Shown: positions 15,516 through 24,098 of the stretch, in pieces
How the letters are laid out: every line of letters begins with the position of its first letter
Position numbering within the stretch: position 1 is the first letter of the stretch
Assembly: GCF_019336435.1 (NCBI RefSeq)
Contig: NZ_JAHWXQ010000003.1
Location: forward strand, 186,001-250,000
Source of the DNA: Pontibacter populi
GTDB lineage: Bacteria; Bacteroidota; Bacteroidia; Cytophagales; Hymenobacteraceae
Reading direction: 5' to 3'
DNA length: 64,000 nucleotides
The notes under the pieces: model-generated
What the model saw: only the letters and a program-made list of their open reading frames with translations
What the model was told of the DNA's origin: nothing
Databases searched by the model: none
Made by a program: the position numbers and the translations under genes

Positions 15516-16358
15516 ATGCATAACACTATTACAAAATATAACTACTTTAAACGGCTTACGCTTACCTCGCTTACAGCATCGCTACTACTTTTGCAGGCAT
15601 GCGATAAATTCGAATACAGCCCTTATGAGATCAGGCTTCGCGACAATGAGCGTGAGCTAAACCAGAAAAATATCAACCGTATTCTGGAGCAGAATATAGC
15701 CGAAGACGCAACTATAACTTTTGCTTTAATTTCTGATACACAGGGATATTACAAGGATACGGAAACAATTGTGACCCACCTTAACAACCTGGATGGGGTA
15801 CAGTTTGTACTGCACAATGGCGATATTACAGACTTTGGTTTGCTAAAGGAATTCCGGCTGATAAACGAGCGGCTGGGCAAACTTAATGCTCCGTTAGTAA
15901 CGGTCATAGGCAACCACGATGCGGTAAGTAACGGCATGCAACTATACAAAGAAATGTATGGCCCTTATAACTTCAGTTTTGTGGCTGGGCATTCTAAATT
16001 TATCTTTATCAACACGAATTACTGGGAATTTAATGGTGCCGCGCTCGATCTTAACTGGTTGGAAAGCGAACTATCTGACAGAGATGCTTACAAGCAGGTC
16101 TTTGTATTGTCGCATATTCCGCCTACCAGTCCGGCTTTTGGCGAAGCAAATGCAGCCCGCTATCGCGAACTAATGAACAAATATAAGGTGAGTATGAGCA
16201 TACACGGTCATAACCATAGTTTTGAAACGTACCAACTGGAAGATGGCGGAACAAAATACATGAATGTTGGCGAAGCAGACGACCAGGAATTTATTCTGAT
16301 GCGCGTGAACAATGAAAATGTTTCGTTCGAACGCATCTCAACTAAAGGCGAATCCTGA
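15516..16358 (+). CDS. Metallophosphoesterase lipoprotein
   Basis: 280 residues. An N-terminal signal with lipobox LLLQAC is followed by a calcineurin-like phosphoesterase: SDTQGYY (metal motif I), HNGDITDFG (II), GNHDAV (III) and GHNHSFE near residue 235. It probably hydrolyses phosphate esters at the cell surface or periplasm; the substrate is unknown. Its TGA overlaps the ATG of the next gene by one base (TGATG), so they are coupled. Confidence 0.85.
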   Translation: MHNTITKYNYFKRLTLTSLTASLLLLQACDKFEYSPYEIRLRDNERELNQKNINRILEQNIAEDATITFALISDTQGYYKDTETIVTHLNNLDGVQFVLHNGDITDFGLLKEFRLINERLGKLNAPLVTVIGNHDAVSNGMQLYKEMYGPYNFSFVAGHSKFIFINTNYWEFNGAALDLNWLESELSDRDAYKQVFVLSHIPPTSPAFGEANAARYRELMNKYKVSMSIHGHNHSFETYQLEDGGTKYMNVGEADDQEFILMRVNNENVSFERISTKGES

Positions 16359-16957
16359 TGAAGCAGTGTGTGCTTTGGTTAGCTGTTTTTATGCTGGCCA
16401 CAAATGCCTTTGCCCAGGAGCAACCAGCGGACTCACTTACAAAAGAAAAGCCCTGGTATGCACCTGATGCGGCAGTTCTGCAGTTTGCCGGCAACATGGG
16501 CATGTTTGCCATAGGTCCTGGATACGAATTTGCCAATGACCGACTGGCAGCAGATCTACTTTATGGTTTTGTACCTAAGTTTGACTCCGATGAAACAGAA
16601 CATCTGCTAACCCTGAAAGCGATCTATAAGCCCTGGAAAATAGAGCGGCGCCGTGCTTTTGAAGTAATTCCTTTTCAGATAGGGTTGGGGCTGAGCTATT
16701 ATTTTAATGACAAATATCCGCTTACCTGGGACGATAAGTATCCTAAGAACTATTACTGGTGGTCGCCGAAGATACGGTTGCTGGGCTTTGCAGGAGCAGC
16801 TGTTACCAAAGATCTGCAAAACAGTAGCGTTAAAAAAATAGGTCTTTACAGCGAGCTCGGAACATATGACCTGGTTGCTACGTCCTGGTTTAAGGATGAG
16901 AGCTTAAGTGTAGGGGATATCCTGAACATTTCCATCGGTGCACGTGTAACTTTTTAA
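16358..16957 (+). CDS. Exported beta-barrel-like hypothetical protein
   Basis: 199 residues with a signal peptide (cleavage after ATNAFA). The body alternates aromatic strands (MGMFAIGPGYEFANDRLAADLLYGF, FQIGLGLSYYF, IRLLGFAGAAVTK) and ends in ILNISIGARVTF, a C-terminal aromatic end typical of outer-membrane barrels. I do not recognise the family. It is coupled by a one-base overlap to the phosphoesterase lipoprotein, so they may act together at the envelope. Confidence 0.7.
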   Translation: MKQCVLWLAVFMLATNAFAQEQPADSLTKEKPWYAPDAAVLQFAGNMGMFAIGPGYEFANDRLAADLLYGFVPKFDSDETEHLLTLKAIYKPWKIERRRAFEVIPFQIGLGLSYYFNDKYPLTWDDKYPKNYYWWSPKIRLLGFAGAAVTKDLQNSSVKKIGLYSELGTYDLVATSWFKDESLSVGDILNISIGARVTF

Positions 16958-16967
16958 ACTATAGAGT

Positions 16968-17189
16968 ATGCAGCCTGCAGGTAAATATATTGTTATAGTT
17001 GGTGTTATTATATTTGTGGTCGGGTTACTGGTCTGGTTTGCCGGCGATAAACTGAACTGGTTTGGCAACCTGCCCGGCGATGTAAAAGTGGAAAAGAAAA
17101 ACGTGCGTGTCTATTTCCCCATCACCACTATGTTGCTGCTGAGCGCCCTGCTTTCGTTGTTGTTATGGGTTTTCCGGAAGTTCTTCTAA
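16968..17189 (+). CDS. DUF2905 family small membrane protein
   Basis: 73 residues with two hydrophobic helices (about 7-26 and 51-68) bracketing NWFGNLPGDVKVEKKNVRVYFP, the central signature of DUF2905 proteins. Function is unknown. The 10-base gap to the upstream gene contains ACTATAG immediately after the TAA. It is probably co-transcribed with the preceding genes. Confidence 0.8.
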   Translation: MQPAGKYIVIVGVIIFVVGLLVWFAGDKLNWFGNLPGDVKVEKKNVRVYFPITTMLLLSALLSLLLWVFRKFF

Positions 17190-17250
17190 ACTATAGCTGT
17201 TTTCAGGTTTAACTATAGTTTCCTATCTTGGCAGGGCAAAATGAGCCTAC

Positions 17251-17337
17251 ATGTTTCCAAAGTTTAAACTGCACAAAGACATTATTGCCATTCTGGTCAT
17301 GCTGTTTGTCTTTCTGCTACTTTGGCTAAACTTTTAA
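17251..17337 (+). CDS. Candidate 28-residue single-helix membrane microprotein
   Basis: ATG at 17251, TAA at 17335-17337. The product MFPKFKLHKDIIAILVMLFV… has a basic head and a hydrophobic tail of about 18 residues ending WLNF. It fills the gap between DUF2905 and YdcF, with 6 bases to the YdcF ATG, so it could be in the same operon. Its size is below usual gene-caller thresholds. No homology is claimed; the evidence is an ideal single-helix composition and tight spacing. It might instead be a leader or a chance frame. Confidence 0.4.
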   Translation: MFPKFKLHKDIIAILVMLFVFLLLWLNF

Positions 17338-17343
17338 CCTGCT

Positions 17344-18108
17344 ATGTTTTTCCTGTTATCCAAGCTGCTGCAACTTTTCCTGATGCCAATTCTGTGGGTG
17401 TTGCTGTTCCTTTTCCTGGCCCTGTTCCTGAGAAACGCTAAGTACAAGCGCGGCTTTTTAGTAGCAGCGTTGGCAATTCTCACTGTTTTATCAAACCCAT
17501 TTTTAGAGAACGAAGCCTGGCGCGCATGGGAAGTAAGAGCCACCCCGGTTAAAGATTTGGGGCAATATGATGTAGCCATTATACTCACAGGCGTAACCGG
17601 CTACCGCGAAGACCTGCCAGACCGGATACACACGAACAAAGGAGCAGATCGCTTTTTACATCCCTTGCAACTATACCGTTTAGGTAAAATTGAGCATTTC
17701 CTGATTTCGGGGGGGGATGGACGCGTAACCGGAATAGCTGTGCCCGAAGCTGAGCAGCTCGAAAAAATATTGCTGATGGCCGGCGTGGCCGAAGAAGATA
17801 TCACTACCGAAAGCAATAGCCGCAACACGCATGAAAATGCGGTGAATACAGCAAAGGTACTGGCCAACCATCCTGAATGGAAAAAGCGTTTGCTGGTGAC
17901 TTCCGCGTTTCATATGCGCCGCTCCGAAGCCTGCTTTAAAAAAGCTGGTGTAGCAGTTGATGTATATAGCACAGACTTTTATTCGGCTCCAAGGTATCTG
18001 ACTCCCGACGAAACTATAGTTCCCAATGCAGGCTCGTTCAGTAACTGGCACCTGCTTATCCACGAAATTACCGGATATGTCGTTTACAAGCTGATGGGAT
18101 ATCTTTAA
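17344..18108 (+). CDS. YdcF/SanA-like DUF218 envelope protein
   Basis: 254 residues. Two N-terminal hydrophobic helices (about 1-50) are followed by a DUF218 domain: VAIILTGVTGYREDLPDR, HFLISGGDGRV, ESNSRNTHENAVNTAKVL and VTSAFHMRRSEACFKKAG. Members (ElyC, SanA, YdcF) are linked to envelope integrity and lipid-carrier metabolism in enterobacteria. It ends just before the hairpin island. Confidence 0.85.
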   Translation: MFFLLSKLLQLFLMPILWVLLFLFLALFLRNAKYKRGFLVAALAILTVLSNPFLENEAWRAWEVRATPVKDLGQYDVAIILTGVTGYREDLPDRIHTNKGADRFLHPLQLYRLGKIEHFLISGGDGRVTGIAVPEAEQLEKILLMAGVAEEDITTESNSRNTHENAVNTAKVLANHPEWKKRLLVTSAFHMRRSEACFKKAGVAVDVYSTDFYSAPRYLTPDETIVPNAGSFSNWHLLIHEITGYVVYKLMGYL

Positions 18109-18705
18109 GTTTAGGAGTTAGAGAGTTTAGGAGTTTAAGAATTAGAAAATTAGAAAGTTGGAGGGACAAAATGCTTTGCAACTTTTTGTCCGAACTGAGA
18201 TTAATGTAGATTTAATAGAATCTCAGAACCACGTTTCTGCCGCAAGTTTAGCTTTCGCGTAACTTGTGGTTGTGAATGGCAGCAAGTTTTCAACTTGCTT
18301 TGCTTTGAAAAAGCAAGATTAGCGATGGCCGTGCAACTATAGTTTGGTCTAAACTGAGCTACCGAAAATCTGTGATCCGTAACTTTCATATAAAGTTGGA
18401 TTTGTAATCCAACGGGACCAGAGGCCCAACTATAGTTAGTTACGAGCGAGGACGCTCGTGCCATGGTAATTATTACAACTATAGATCTTTCTAACTATAG
18501 ATTTCAGCTACCTGTCTTTTCCTGCTCGCTCAGGAAGCCAGTTACAAACTGGCACCAAGCAAAAACCACAAGTTACGCTAAAGCTAAACATGCGGTATGT
18601 TTATCATTCTTACTATCAAACTCTATAACTTATTAACTTATTAACTTCCTAACTTCCCAAACTCTCTAACTCTCTAACTCTTAAACTCTTAAACTCCCAA
18701 ACTTC
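18109..18705. repeat. Gene-free hairpin-mosaic island
   Basis: Between the convergent YdcF and SSADH genes. It is bounded by inverted low-complexity arms: GAGTTTAGGAGTT-type (18109-18165) and CTCTTAAACTC-type (18620-18705). Inside is a 32-base inverted repeat with 2 mismatches (18240-18271 versus 18564-18595), plus small hairpins at 18195-18226, 18282-18298, 18395-18413, 18442-18459 and 18538-18552, mostly with 6-8-bp stems and 3-4-base loops. Two full AACTATAGTT palindromes lie at 18335-18344 and 18428-18437. The leftward frame at 18201-18464 is not a credible gene. Confidence 0.8.
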
Positions 18706-20097
18706 CTAGTCTCCCTGAATATTTGTAGGTGAGGCGCCAACCCAGATACTTTTCTGGTTTACAAATTCGCGAATCCCTACATAAGACAATTCGCGGCCGT
18801 AACCGGATTTTTTAATACCACCGAACGGCATTTCAGGCGAGGAGGCAACCATCGCGTTTACAAACACAGCACCTGAGTCTACCTGGCGAGCTACTTTTAA
18901 GCCGCGTTCGTGGTCTTTGGTCCACACGGAGCCGGCTAAACCGAAGCGGGAATCGTTGGCAATTCGGATAGCGTCGTCTTCGTCTTTGGCAACTATAAAC
19001 GCGGCTACGGGGCCAAACATTTCTTCGTCGTAAGCAGGCATGCCGGGCTTTACATTGGTCAGGATCATGGGTTTAAAGTACGCGCTGTCTTTTCCTTCGC
19101 GTCCGCCATCCAATATAACTTTCGCTCCTTTTTCTATTGATTTTTTGACCTGTTCCTGCAATTCTTCGGCAAGATCCGGGCGTGCCATCGGGCCATAGTC
19201 ACAATCATCTTTTAAAGGATCACCGGTTTTAAGAGTAGCCATTTTCTGCTTCATTTTTTCTAAAAAAGCATCAGCTATAGTTTCTGCAACTATAAAACGC
19301 TTGGCGGCAATACAGCTTTGGCCGGTATTCACCATCCTCGATTTCATAGCGTTCTCAGCAGCCAGTTCCATGTCCGCATCAGCCAAAACTATAAACGGGT
19401 CGCTGCCGCCCAACTCTAAAACCGTTTTTTTGATCTCCTTGCCTGCTGTGGCCGCTACGTTTGCGCCAGCAGCTTCGCTGCCCGTTAAGGTTACTGCTTT
19501 TACAGCCGGGTGTTGTATCACAGCGTCCACTTCTTTAGAGCCAATCAGCAAGGTATAAAATACCTCTTCGGGGAAGCCGGCTTTGCGAATTATCTCCTCA
19601 ATAGCCAGCGCGCATTGCGGCACGTTGGAAGCATGTTTCAATAATCCGGTATTGCCAGCCATTAGCGCAGGAGCCAGGAAACGGAATACTTGCCAGAACG
19701 GAAAATTCCAGGGCATAACGGCCAGGATAACGCCCAGCGGCTCATACGCGATCAGGCTTTTTTCTGCTTTGGTTTCTACCTCTTCGTCCTTTAAAAAGTC
19801 TTCTGCATTTTCAGCGTAATACCGGCAAGCAAGGGCACATTTTTTTACTTCCGAGATGCCATCTTTCAAAGGTTTTCCCATTTCCAGGGTAATGATGCGG
19901 CCGTATTTTTCTGCGTCATTTTCCAGTATGTCGGCGCACTTTTGCATCAGTTTGGCGCGTTCAGCAAAAGTTGTTTTCCGCCAGCTTTTAAAAGCTTTAT
20001 CAGCAGCTTCTATTTTCTGGGTGACTTCCTCAGAAGTGTGGGGTTCAAATGTTTTTACCACCTCATTGGTGGCCGGATTCATAGTTTGGATGGCCAT
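18706..20097 (-). CDS. gabD: NAD(P)-dependent succinate-semialdehyde dehydrogenase
   Basis: 463 residues, the short form of the aldehyde dehydrogenase family. The catalytic cysteine is C262 (NTGQSCIAAKRF) and the general-base E228 is in LELGGSDPF. VMPWNFPFWQ (oxyanion-site Asn) and the C-terminal EMPFGGIKKSGYGREL agree. It oxidises succinate semialdehyde to succinate, feeding GABA-type degradation into the TCA cycle. No aminotransferase gene is adjacent. The subgroup fits GabD/SSADH best, but other short-chain aldehydes are possible. Confidence 0.88.
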   Translation of the reverse strand: MAIQTMNPATNEVVKTFEPHTSEEVTQKIEAADKAFKSWRKTTFAERAKLMQKCADILENDAEKYGRIITLEMGKPLKDGISEVKKCALACRYYAENAEDFLKDEEVETKAEKSLIAYEPLGVILAVMPWNFPFWQVFRFLAPALMAGNTGLLKHASNVPQCALAIEEIIRKAGFPEEVFYTLLIGSKEVDAVIQHPAVKAVTLTGSEAAGANVAATAGKEIKKTVLELGGSDPFIVLADADMELAAENAMKSRMVNTGQSCIAAKRFIVAETIADAFLEKMKQKMATLKTGDPLKDDCDYGPMARPDLAEELQEQVKKSIEKGAKVILDGGREGKDSAYFKPMILTNVKPGMPAYDEEMFGPVAAFIVAKDEDDAIRIANDSRFGLAGSVWTKDHERGLKVARQVDSGAVFVNAMVASSPEMPFGGIKKSGYGRELSYVGIREFVNQKSIWVGASPTNIQGD

Positions 20098-20113
20098 AGT
20101 ATCGTGTTAGTAT

Positions 20114-20121
20114 CAAAAGTA
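20114..20121 (-). promoter_or_regulatory. Possible -7 box of SSADH
   Basis: TACTTTTG on the minus strand matches TAnnTTTG and lies 17 bases before the ATG at 20097. No clear -33 box is visible, so this is tentative. Confidence 0.35.
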
Positions 20122-20318
20122 AATATACGCAACGCCTGCCTTGCAGACCATAAACTATAGGGGATTAAACTATAGTTTGTAACAGCGCAGCATGCAAGCA
20201 GGCAGGTGTTTTTTTATGAATAGTTTATTTTTAAGCCAAGCCTGACGTAGCTTTACATATAGTAACCGGAAACAATGAAGCTTGTTACTGCTTTATAACA
20301 TACATGCATTTATAGTTT

Positions 20319-20654
20319 ATGGAAAAGACATATTACGACCCGGCCGATCTGAAAAAGTTTGGCGATATAACAAAACTTCAGCCTGAAATGGGCAACAAGT
20401 TCTTCGATTATTATGGCGAGGTGTTTAAAGAAGGCGCCCTCACTGCCCGTGAAAAAGCATTGATCGCCCTGGCCGTGTCGCATGCAGTGCAGTGCCCGTA
20501 TTGCATTGATGCCTATACTTCGGATTGTTTGCAGAAAGGTGCGGATGAGAATCAGATGATGGAAGCAGTGCACGTAGCAGCAGCTATAAAAGGCGGCGCA
20601 GCGCTGGTGCACGGCGTGCAGATGATGAACAAGATCAAAGAACTTACCATGTAA
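20319..20654 (+). CDS. Carboxymuconolactone-decarboxylase-like protein of arsenosugar clusters
   Basis: 111 residues, one AhpD-like domain: KALIALAVSHAVQCPYCIDAYTSDC has the CxxC at 59 and 62, while a Tyr replaces the His usually found after the second Cys in AhpD. The pairing with ArsS and the glycosyltransferase downstream matches the NCBI family for the arsenosugar-associated peroxidase-like protein. It starts the four-gene run, with 3 bases to the next ATG. A redox role on an arsenic intermediate is inferred. Confidence 0.82.
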   Translation: MEKTYYDPADLKKFGDITKLQPEMGNKFFDYYGEVFKEGALTAREKALIALAVSHAVQCPYCIDAYTSDCLQKGADENQMMEAVHVAAAIKGGAALVHGVQMMNKIKELTM

Positions 20655-20657
20655 TTT

Positions 20658-21713
20658 ATGGCGCTTTCCGCTACATCGCTTCACAGACAGAAACACGAAT
20701 TATCAGAACCCGCTTACCAGCTTACGGTGCTGCAACAGGGTGCGCAGTTCCCGGAGTTTGCTGCGCAGCTACAGCAGCATAACCTGTACCCGCTAAAACC
20801 AACCGGCGCTACGATACTGCAGGTAAATGTGGGCAAAATGTGCAACCAGACCTGCCGGCATTGCCACGTCGATGCCGGCCCGGACCGCAAGGAGATCATG
20901 ACCCGTGAGACGATGCAGCTTTGCCTGGATGCGCTGGTGAAATCACCTGACATTACAACTATAGATTTAACAGGCGGAGCACCGGAAATGAACCCGGATT
21001 TCAGGTGGTTTGTAGAAGAACTTTCGAAGCTGGGGAAGCAGATCGTCGTGCGCTGCAACCTGACCATTATCCTGGCTAATAAGAAGTACCACGACATGCC
21101 GCTTTTCTTTAAAGAACATAAGGTGCAGGTGGTGTCGTCGTTGCCTTACTTTGCTGCCAGCCGCACCGATGCCCAGCGTGGCGATGGTGTGTTTGACAAG
21201 TCGATAAAAGCACTGCAATTGCTGAATGAGGTAGGGTATGGCAAAGCTGGTTCCGGTCTGCAACTCGATCTGGTTTACAATCCATCGGGCGCCTTTTTAC
21301 CGGCCGCTCAACAGTCTCTGGAAGCTGAATTTAAACGAAGACTGAAGTCTGGTTTTGATATCGATTTCAACAACCTTTTCTGCATCACCAACCTGCCCAT
21401 AAGCCGCTACCTGGAGTACCTGATGCAAAGCGGCAACTATGAAAGCTATATGGAAAAGCTGGTGGATGCTTTTAATCCGGCTGCCGCGGCCAGTGTGATG
21501 TGCCGAAACACCATCTCGGTTGGCTGGGACGGGTATTTATACGATTGCGACTTCAACCAAATGCTCGAGTTGCACGTTAGCCCAACTGCCCCGCAACACA
21601 TCCGCGATTTTAGCCTGGCAGCCCTTAACAAACGTGATATTATCCTGAATCAGCATTGTTATGGTTGCACAGCCGGAGCCGGCTCTAGTTGCGGTGGGCA
21701 AACCGTTGCTTAA
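20658..21713 (+). CDS. arsS: Radical SAM protein ArsS (arsenosugar biosynthesis)
   Basis: 351 residues. The [4Fe-4S] motif is C62NQTC66RHC69H, followed by GGAPEMNP (the SAM-binding GGxPxxN-like motif). The C-terminal Cys-rich region (MCRNTISVGWDGYLYDCDFNQ, then HCYGCTAGAGSSCGG) is typical of the ArsS/DUF3641 group. ArsS is thought to transfer the adenosyl-derived ribose group onto methylated arsenic. There is no in-frame TGA, so this is the Cys form, not a selenoprotein. It is embedded in the operon. Confidence 0.9.
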   Translation: MALSATSLHRQKHELSEPAYQLTVLQQGAQFPEFAAQLQQHNLYPLKPTGATILQVNVGKMCNQTCRHCHVDAGPDRKEIMTRETMQLCLDALVKSPDITTIDLTGGAPEMNPDFRWFVEELSKLGKQIVVRCNLTIILANKKYHDMPLFFKEHKVQVVSSLPYFAASRTDAQRGDGVFDKSIKALQLLNEVGYGKAGSGLQLDLVYNPSGAFLPAAQQSLEAEFKRRLKSGFDIDFNNLFCITNLPISRYLEYLMQSGNYESYMEKLVDAFNPAAAASVMCRNTISVGWDGYLYDCDFNQMLELHVSPTAPQHIRDFSLAALNKRDIILNQHCYGCTAGAGSSCGGQTVA

Positions 21714-21727
21714 CCTAAAGTTGCTAC

Positions 21728-22231
21728 ATGCCTAAACGAATACTCTTTTTACTTGTATTTATAGTTGCAGCCATCGTTTTTACAGACCTGGGCAAGCACT
21801 ATACGTATAGTTTGCTTACCAATATCGTCTCCAATCAGGCTGTTCCCAGCATCGATCCGGAAGATCTTAATGCCTCTGAAGAACCATACATTTTGCTGGA
21901 TGTGCGAACGCCGGAGGAATACCAGGTAAGCCATTTAAAAGGGGCTAAAGCCATAAACTATAATACCTTTCAGGTGGATGATCTGGCCGATATCCCGAAG
22001 GATGCGCGGGTCATCGTTTACTGTTCTGTCGGGGTGCGAAGTTCAAAGGCAGGATTGCAGTTATTGGAAGCTGGCTATAAAGATGTTCACAACCTGCGTG
22101 GCGGGCTATTTAGCTGGGTAAACATGGGTTATCCTGTTTTTGATGCCAACGGGCAGACCAATCGTATACATGCATATTCCCGCTTCTGGAGTTACTGGTT
22201 AACGGAAGGAGAGAAAGTGTATGGATCCTAA
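21728..22231 (+). CDS. Rhodanese-domain protein, membrane-anchored
   Basis: 167 residues. One N-terminal helix (about 3-20) is followed by a rhodanese domain: YILLDVRTPEEYQVSHLKGAKAI and the active loop VIVYCSVGVRSSKAG with catalytic Cys, then GYKDVHNLRGGLFSWVNMGYPV. The domain probably faces the periplasm. It lies between ArsS and the glycosyltransferase with an 11-base overlap downstream, so it belongs to the same operon and may handle sulfur or arsenic thiols (inference). Confidence 0.85.
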   Translation: MPKRILFLLVFIVAAIVFTDLGKHYTYSLLTNIVSNQAVPSIDPEDLNASEEPYILLDVRTPEEYQVSHLKGAKAINYNTFQVDDLADIPKDARVIVYCSVGVRSSKAGLQLLEAGYKDVHNLRGGLFSWVNMGYPVFDANGQTNRIHAYSRFWSYWLTEGEKVYGS

Positions 22232-22823
22232 TCGACTATTATTACTGTTTGTGCGTGCTCCCGAGCTGGGCAAGGTAAAGACGCGCCTGGCCGAGGCTGT
22301 TGGCCCCGAAGTTGCGCTCGGAATTTACATTCACCTGTTGCAGCATACCCGCCAGGTAACTGAAAAACTGCAAACTGATAAAGCTGTTTATTTTGCGGAT
22401 GCTATTGTTGATGATGAACTATGGCCCAAGGCAATTTACCAGCATCATTTGCAAACACAGGGAGATCTTGGCCAGAAAATGCAGGCTGCTTTTGAAGATG
22501 CTTTCGCCGCTGGCTATAGTTCGGTCGTAATCATCGGGAGCGATTGCAAACAACTGACACCGGAAATTATTGAACAGGCTTTTGAGGCGTTAAAGACGCA
22601 TGAAGTTGTGATCGGTCCGGCGCTGGATGGCGGTTATTATTTGCTGGGCATGAACAGACTATACGCAGAGCTTTTCCAGAACAAAACCTGGAGCACTTCC
22701 ACTGTTTTTGATGAGACCTTGTACGATGTGGAGCGGCTCCACTTATCGCACAAACTATTGCCCGAGCTCTCGGATGTAGACCACGTGGAGGATGTGGATT
22801 TCGACTGGCTGGCAGATTCCTGA
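22221..22823 (+). CDS. TIGR04282-type arsenosugar glycosyltransferase
   Basis: 200 residues resembling a nucleotidyl/glycosyltransferase of the GT-A fold: FVRAPELGKVKTRLA (nucleotide loop), VVIIGSDCKQLTPEIIEQAF with a catalytic acidic motif, and VIGPALDGGYYLLGM. This set is the signature of the TIGR04282 family that accompanies ArsS. It should finish the arsenosugar. It ends two bases from the convergent L,D-transpeptidase; one AACTATAG motif spans that junction and contributes to both stops. Confidence 0.87.
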   Translation: MDPNRLLLLFVRAPELGKVKTRLAEAVGPEVALGIYIHLLQHTRQVTEKLQTDKAVYFADAIVDDELWPKAIYQHHLQTQGDLGQKMQAAFEDAFAAGYSSVVIIGSDCKQLTPEIIEQAFEALKTHEVVIGPALDGGYYLLGMNRLYAELFQNKTWSTSTVFDETLYDVERLHLSHKLLPELSDVDHVEDVDFDWLADS

Positions 22824-22824
22824 A

Positions 22825-23961
22825 CTATAGATTCGCACTTTCATACCCGTAAACATCCGGGCGGAACTGTACTTTCCCATCCTGATCTACCCAACTGGTC
22901 TGGTAAATAATATACAGCGGCATCGGCCTCCTGATTCTCAGGTACAGGTTCCGGTCCCATTTGGCCAGCAATTCCTTCGCTTTCTTTTCCGGTTGATCTG
23001 ACCGTTGTTGCAGTAAATATAATGCCAGCTCGTAGGGTTTTTCCAGCCTGATACAGCCATGACTGAAATCGCGTTGCTGGTAGTTGAACAGCTCTTTTCG
23101 CGGCGTGTCGTGCATGTACTGATTTACCTTGCTGTTGTACAGAAACTTAAGCTCTCCTAACTCATTTTGCTTACCCGGCAGCTGTACGATCTGATAGTTA
23201 AAATTAGCTGCATTCACCTTGTGCCAGTTTACCTGCCAGGGATTTATCTGTTGCCCATCCAGGTACACGCGCATGTTGCGTTTGTACAGGTAATTCGGGT
23301 TGCGGCGCAGGATAGGCACGATCTCGTTCAGGGAAATAGAGCGCGGCAGGTTCCAGTTCGGGTTTACCACAATGCTTAGCAGTTCTGTGTTGTTCAGGTA
23401 GGTGGGCGAACTTTTCTTGCCAACGATAGCGCGCATCTGCAGCAGCACTTTGCTACTATCGGCCAGGTATAGTTTATAATCCGGTATGTTAATGAAAACA
23501 GCTGGATATTCGATGCCGGCACAAGTTGTTTGCCAGCGTTGGAGGTTTGCCTGTAGCAATTTCAGCTTTTGAGACGGCGGCACATTTATAGCCGCCACTG
23601 TTTGCGGACCAATCCGCCCATCCGGTTTAATGCCGTGGCGTTTCTGAAAATTTATAGTTGCCGCCACCAGCAATGAATCATATACTGATGTAGAATCCAG
23701 GTGCTCCGAAGAAAGATCTTTGGTTAGTAGTAAATTATGTTGCAGTTTGGGTACCACCACATTTGTGTCGCCGGGGCTCAGACGCAGGTCCGGCGGCAAA
23801 GTATTCCACTCGTTTACGGTAGCAATACAGGTGTATAGTTCAATGGCCTGTTGCATCAGTTCTGCCTGTCGCTTGGGATTAAGCCATGCCGGTTCGGCAA
23901 GCTGCGCCGCACTTCGGAAAGGGAGCAAAAACAATAGCACCGCTGCAAGCCAATAAAACAT
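22825..23961 (-). CDS. L,D-transpeptidase (YkuD/YcbB type)
   Basis: 378 residues. The signal peptide is MFYWLAAVLLFLLPFRSAAQ. A peptidoglycan-binding segment (about 105-130) shows FQKRHGIKPDGRIGPQTVAAIN. The catalytic domain ends with H-x-C: DFSHGCIRLEKPYEL, where the Cys attacks the tetrapeptide donor. It forms 3-3 cross-links in periplasmic peptidoglycan. It resembles YcbB in domain order and length. Its last codon and stop (CTA TAG) lie inside the recurrent motif. Confidence 0.92.
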   Translation of the reverse strand: MFYWLAAVLLFLLPFRSAAQLAEPAWLNPKRQAELMQQAIELYTCIATVNEWNTLPPDLRLSPGDTNVVVPKLQHNLLLTKDLSSEHLDSTSVYDSLLVAATINFQKRHGIKPDGRIGPQTVAAINVPPSQKLKLLQANLQRWQTTCAGIEYPAVFINIPDYKLYLADSSKVLLQMRAIVGKKSSPTYLNNTELLSIVVNPNWNLPRSISLNEIVPILRRNPNYLYKRNMRVYLDGQQINPWQVNWHKVNAANFNYQIVQLPGKQNELGELKFLYNSKVNQYMHDTPRKELFNYQQRDFSHGCIRLEKPYELALYLLQQRSDQPEKKAKELLAKWDRNLYLRIRRPMPLYIIYQTSWVDQDGKVQFRPDVYGYESANL

Positions 23962-24013
23962 GATTGAAACTGAGAATCTGTATTTTTGTCTACGCGGTTA
24001 CGCTACTATAGTA

Positions 24014-24021
24014 TAGTTTTG
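24014..24021 (+). promoter_or_regulatory. Possible -7 box within TATAGTTTTG
   Basis: TAGTTTTG fits TAnnTTTG, 77 bases before the lipoprotein ATG at 24099. It arises where the recurrent TATAGTT motif is followed by TTG, so it may be chance. Confidence 0.3.
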
Positions 24022-24098
24022 CCCTGAGAACATTTTGCTTTTAAGACGGTTTTAATCAAAGTATAGGTACAAGCGTCCTATTTCAACCCAATAGCTAC

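Noticed and set aside
18201-18464. 87-residue leftward gene in the hairpin island
   Set aside because: Runs through several perfect hairpins and a low-complexity end; composition is not coding-like.
20658-21713. ArsS as selenoprotein
   Set aside because: The reading frame has no in-frame TGA; the catalytic region uses Cys.
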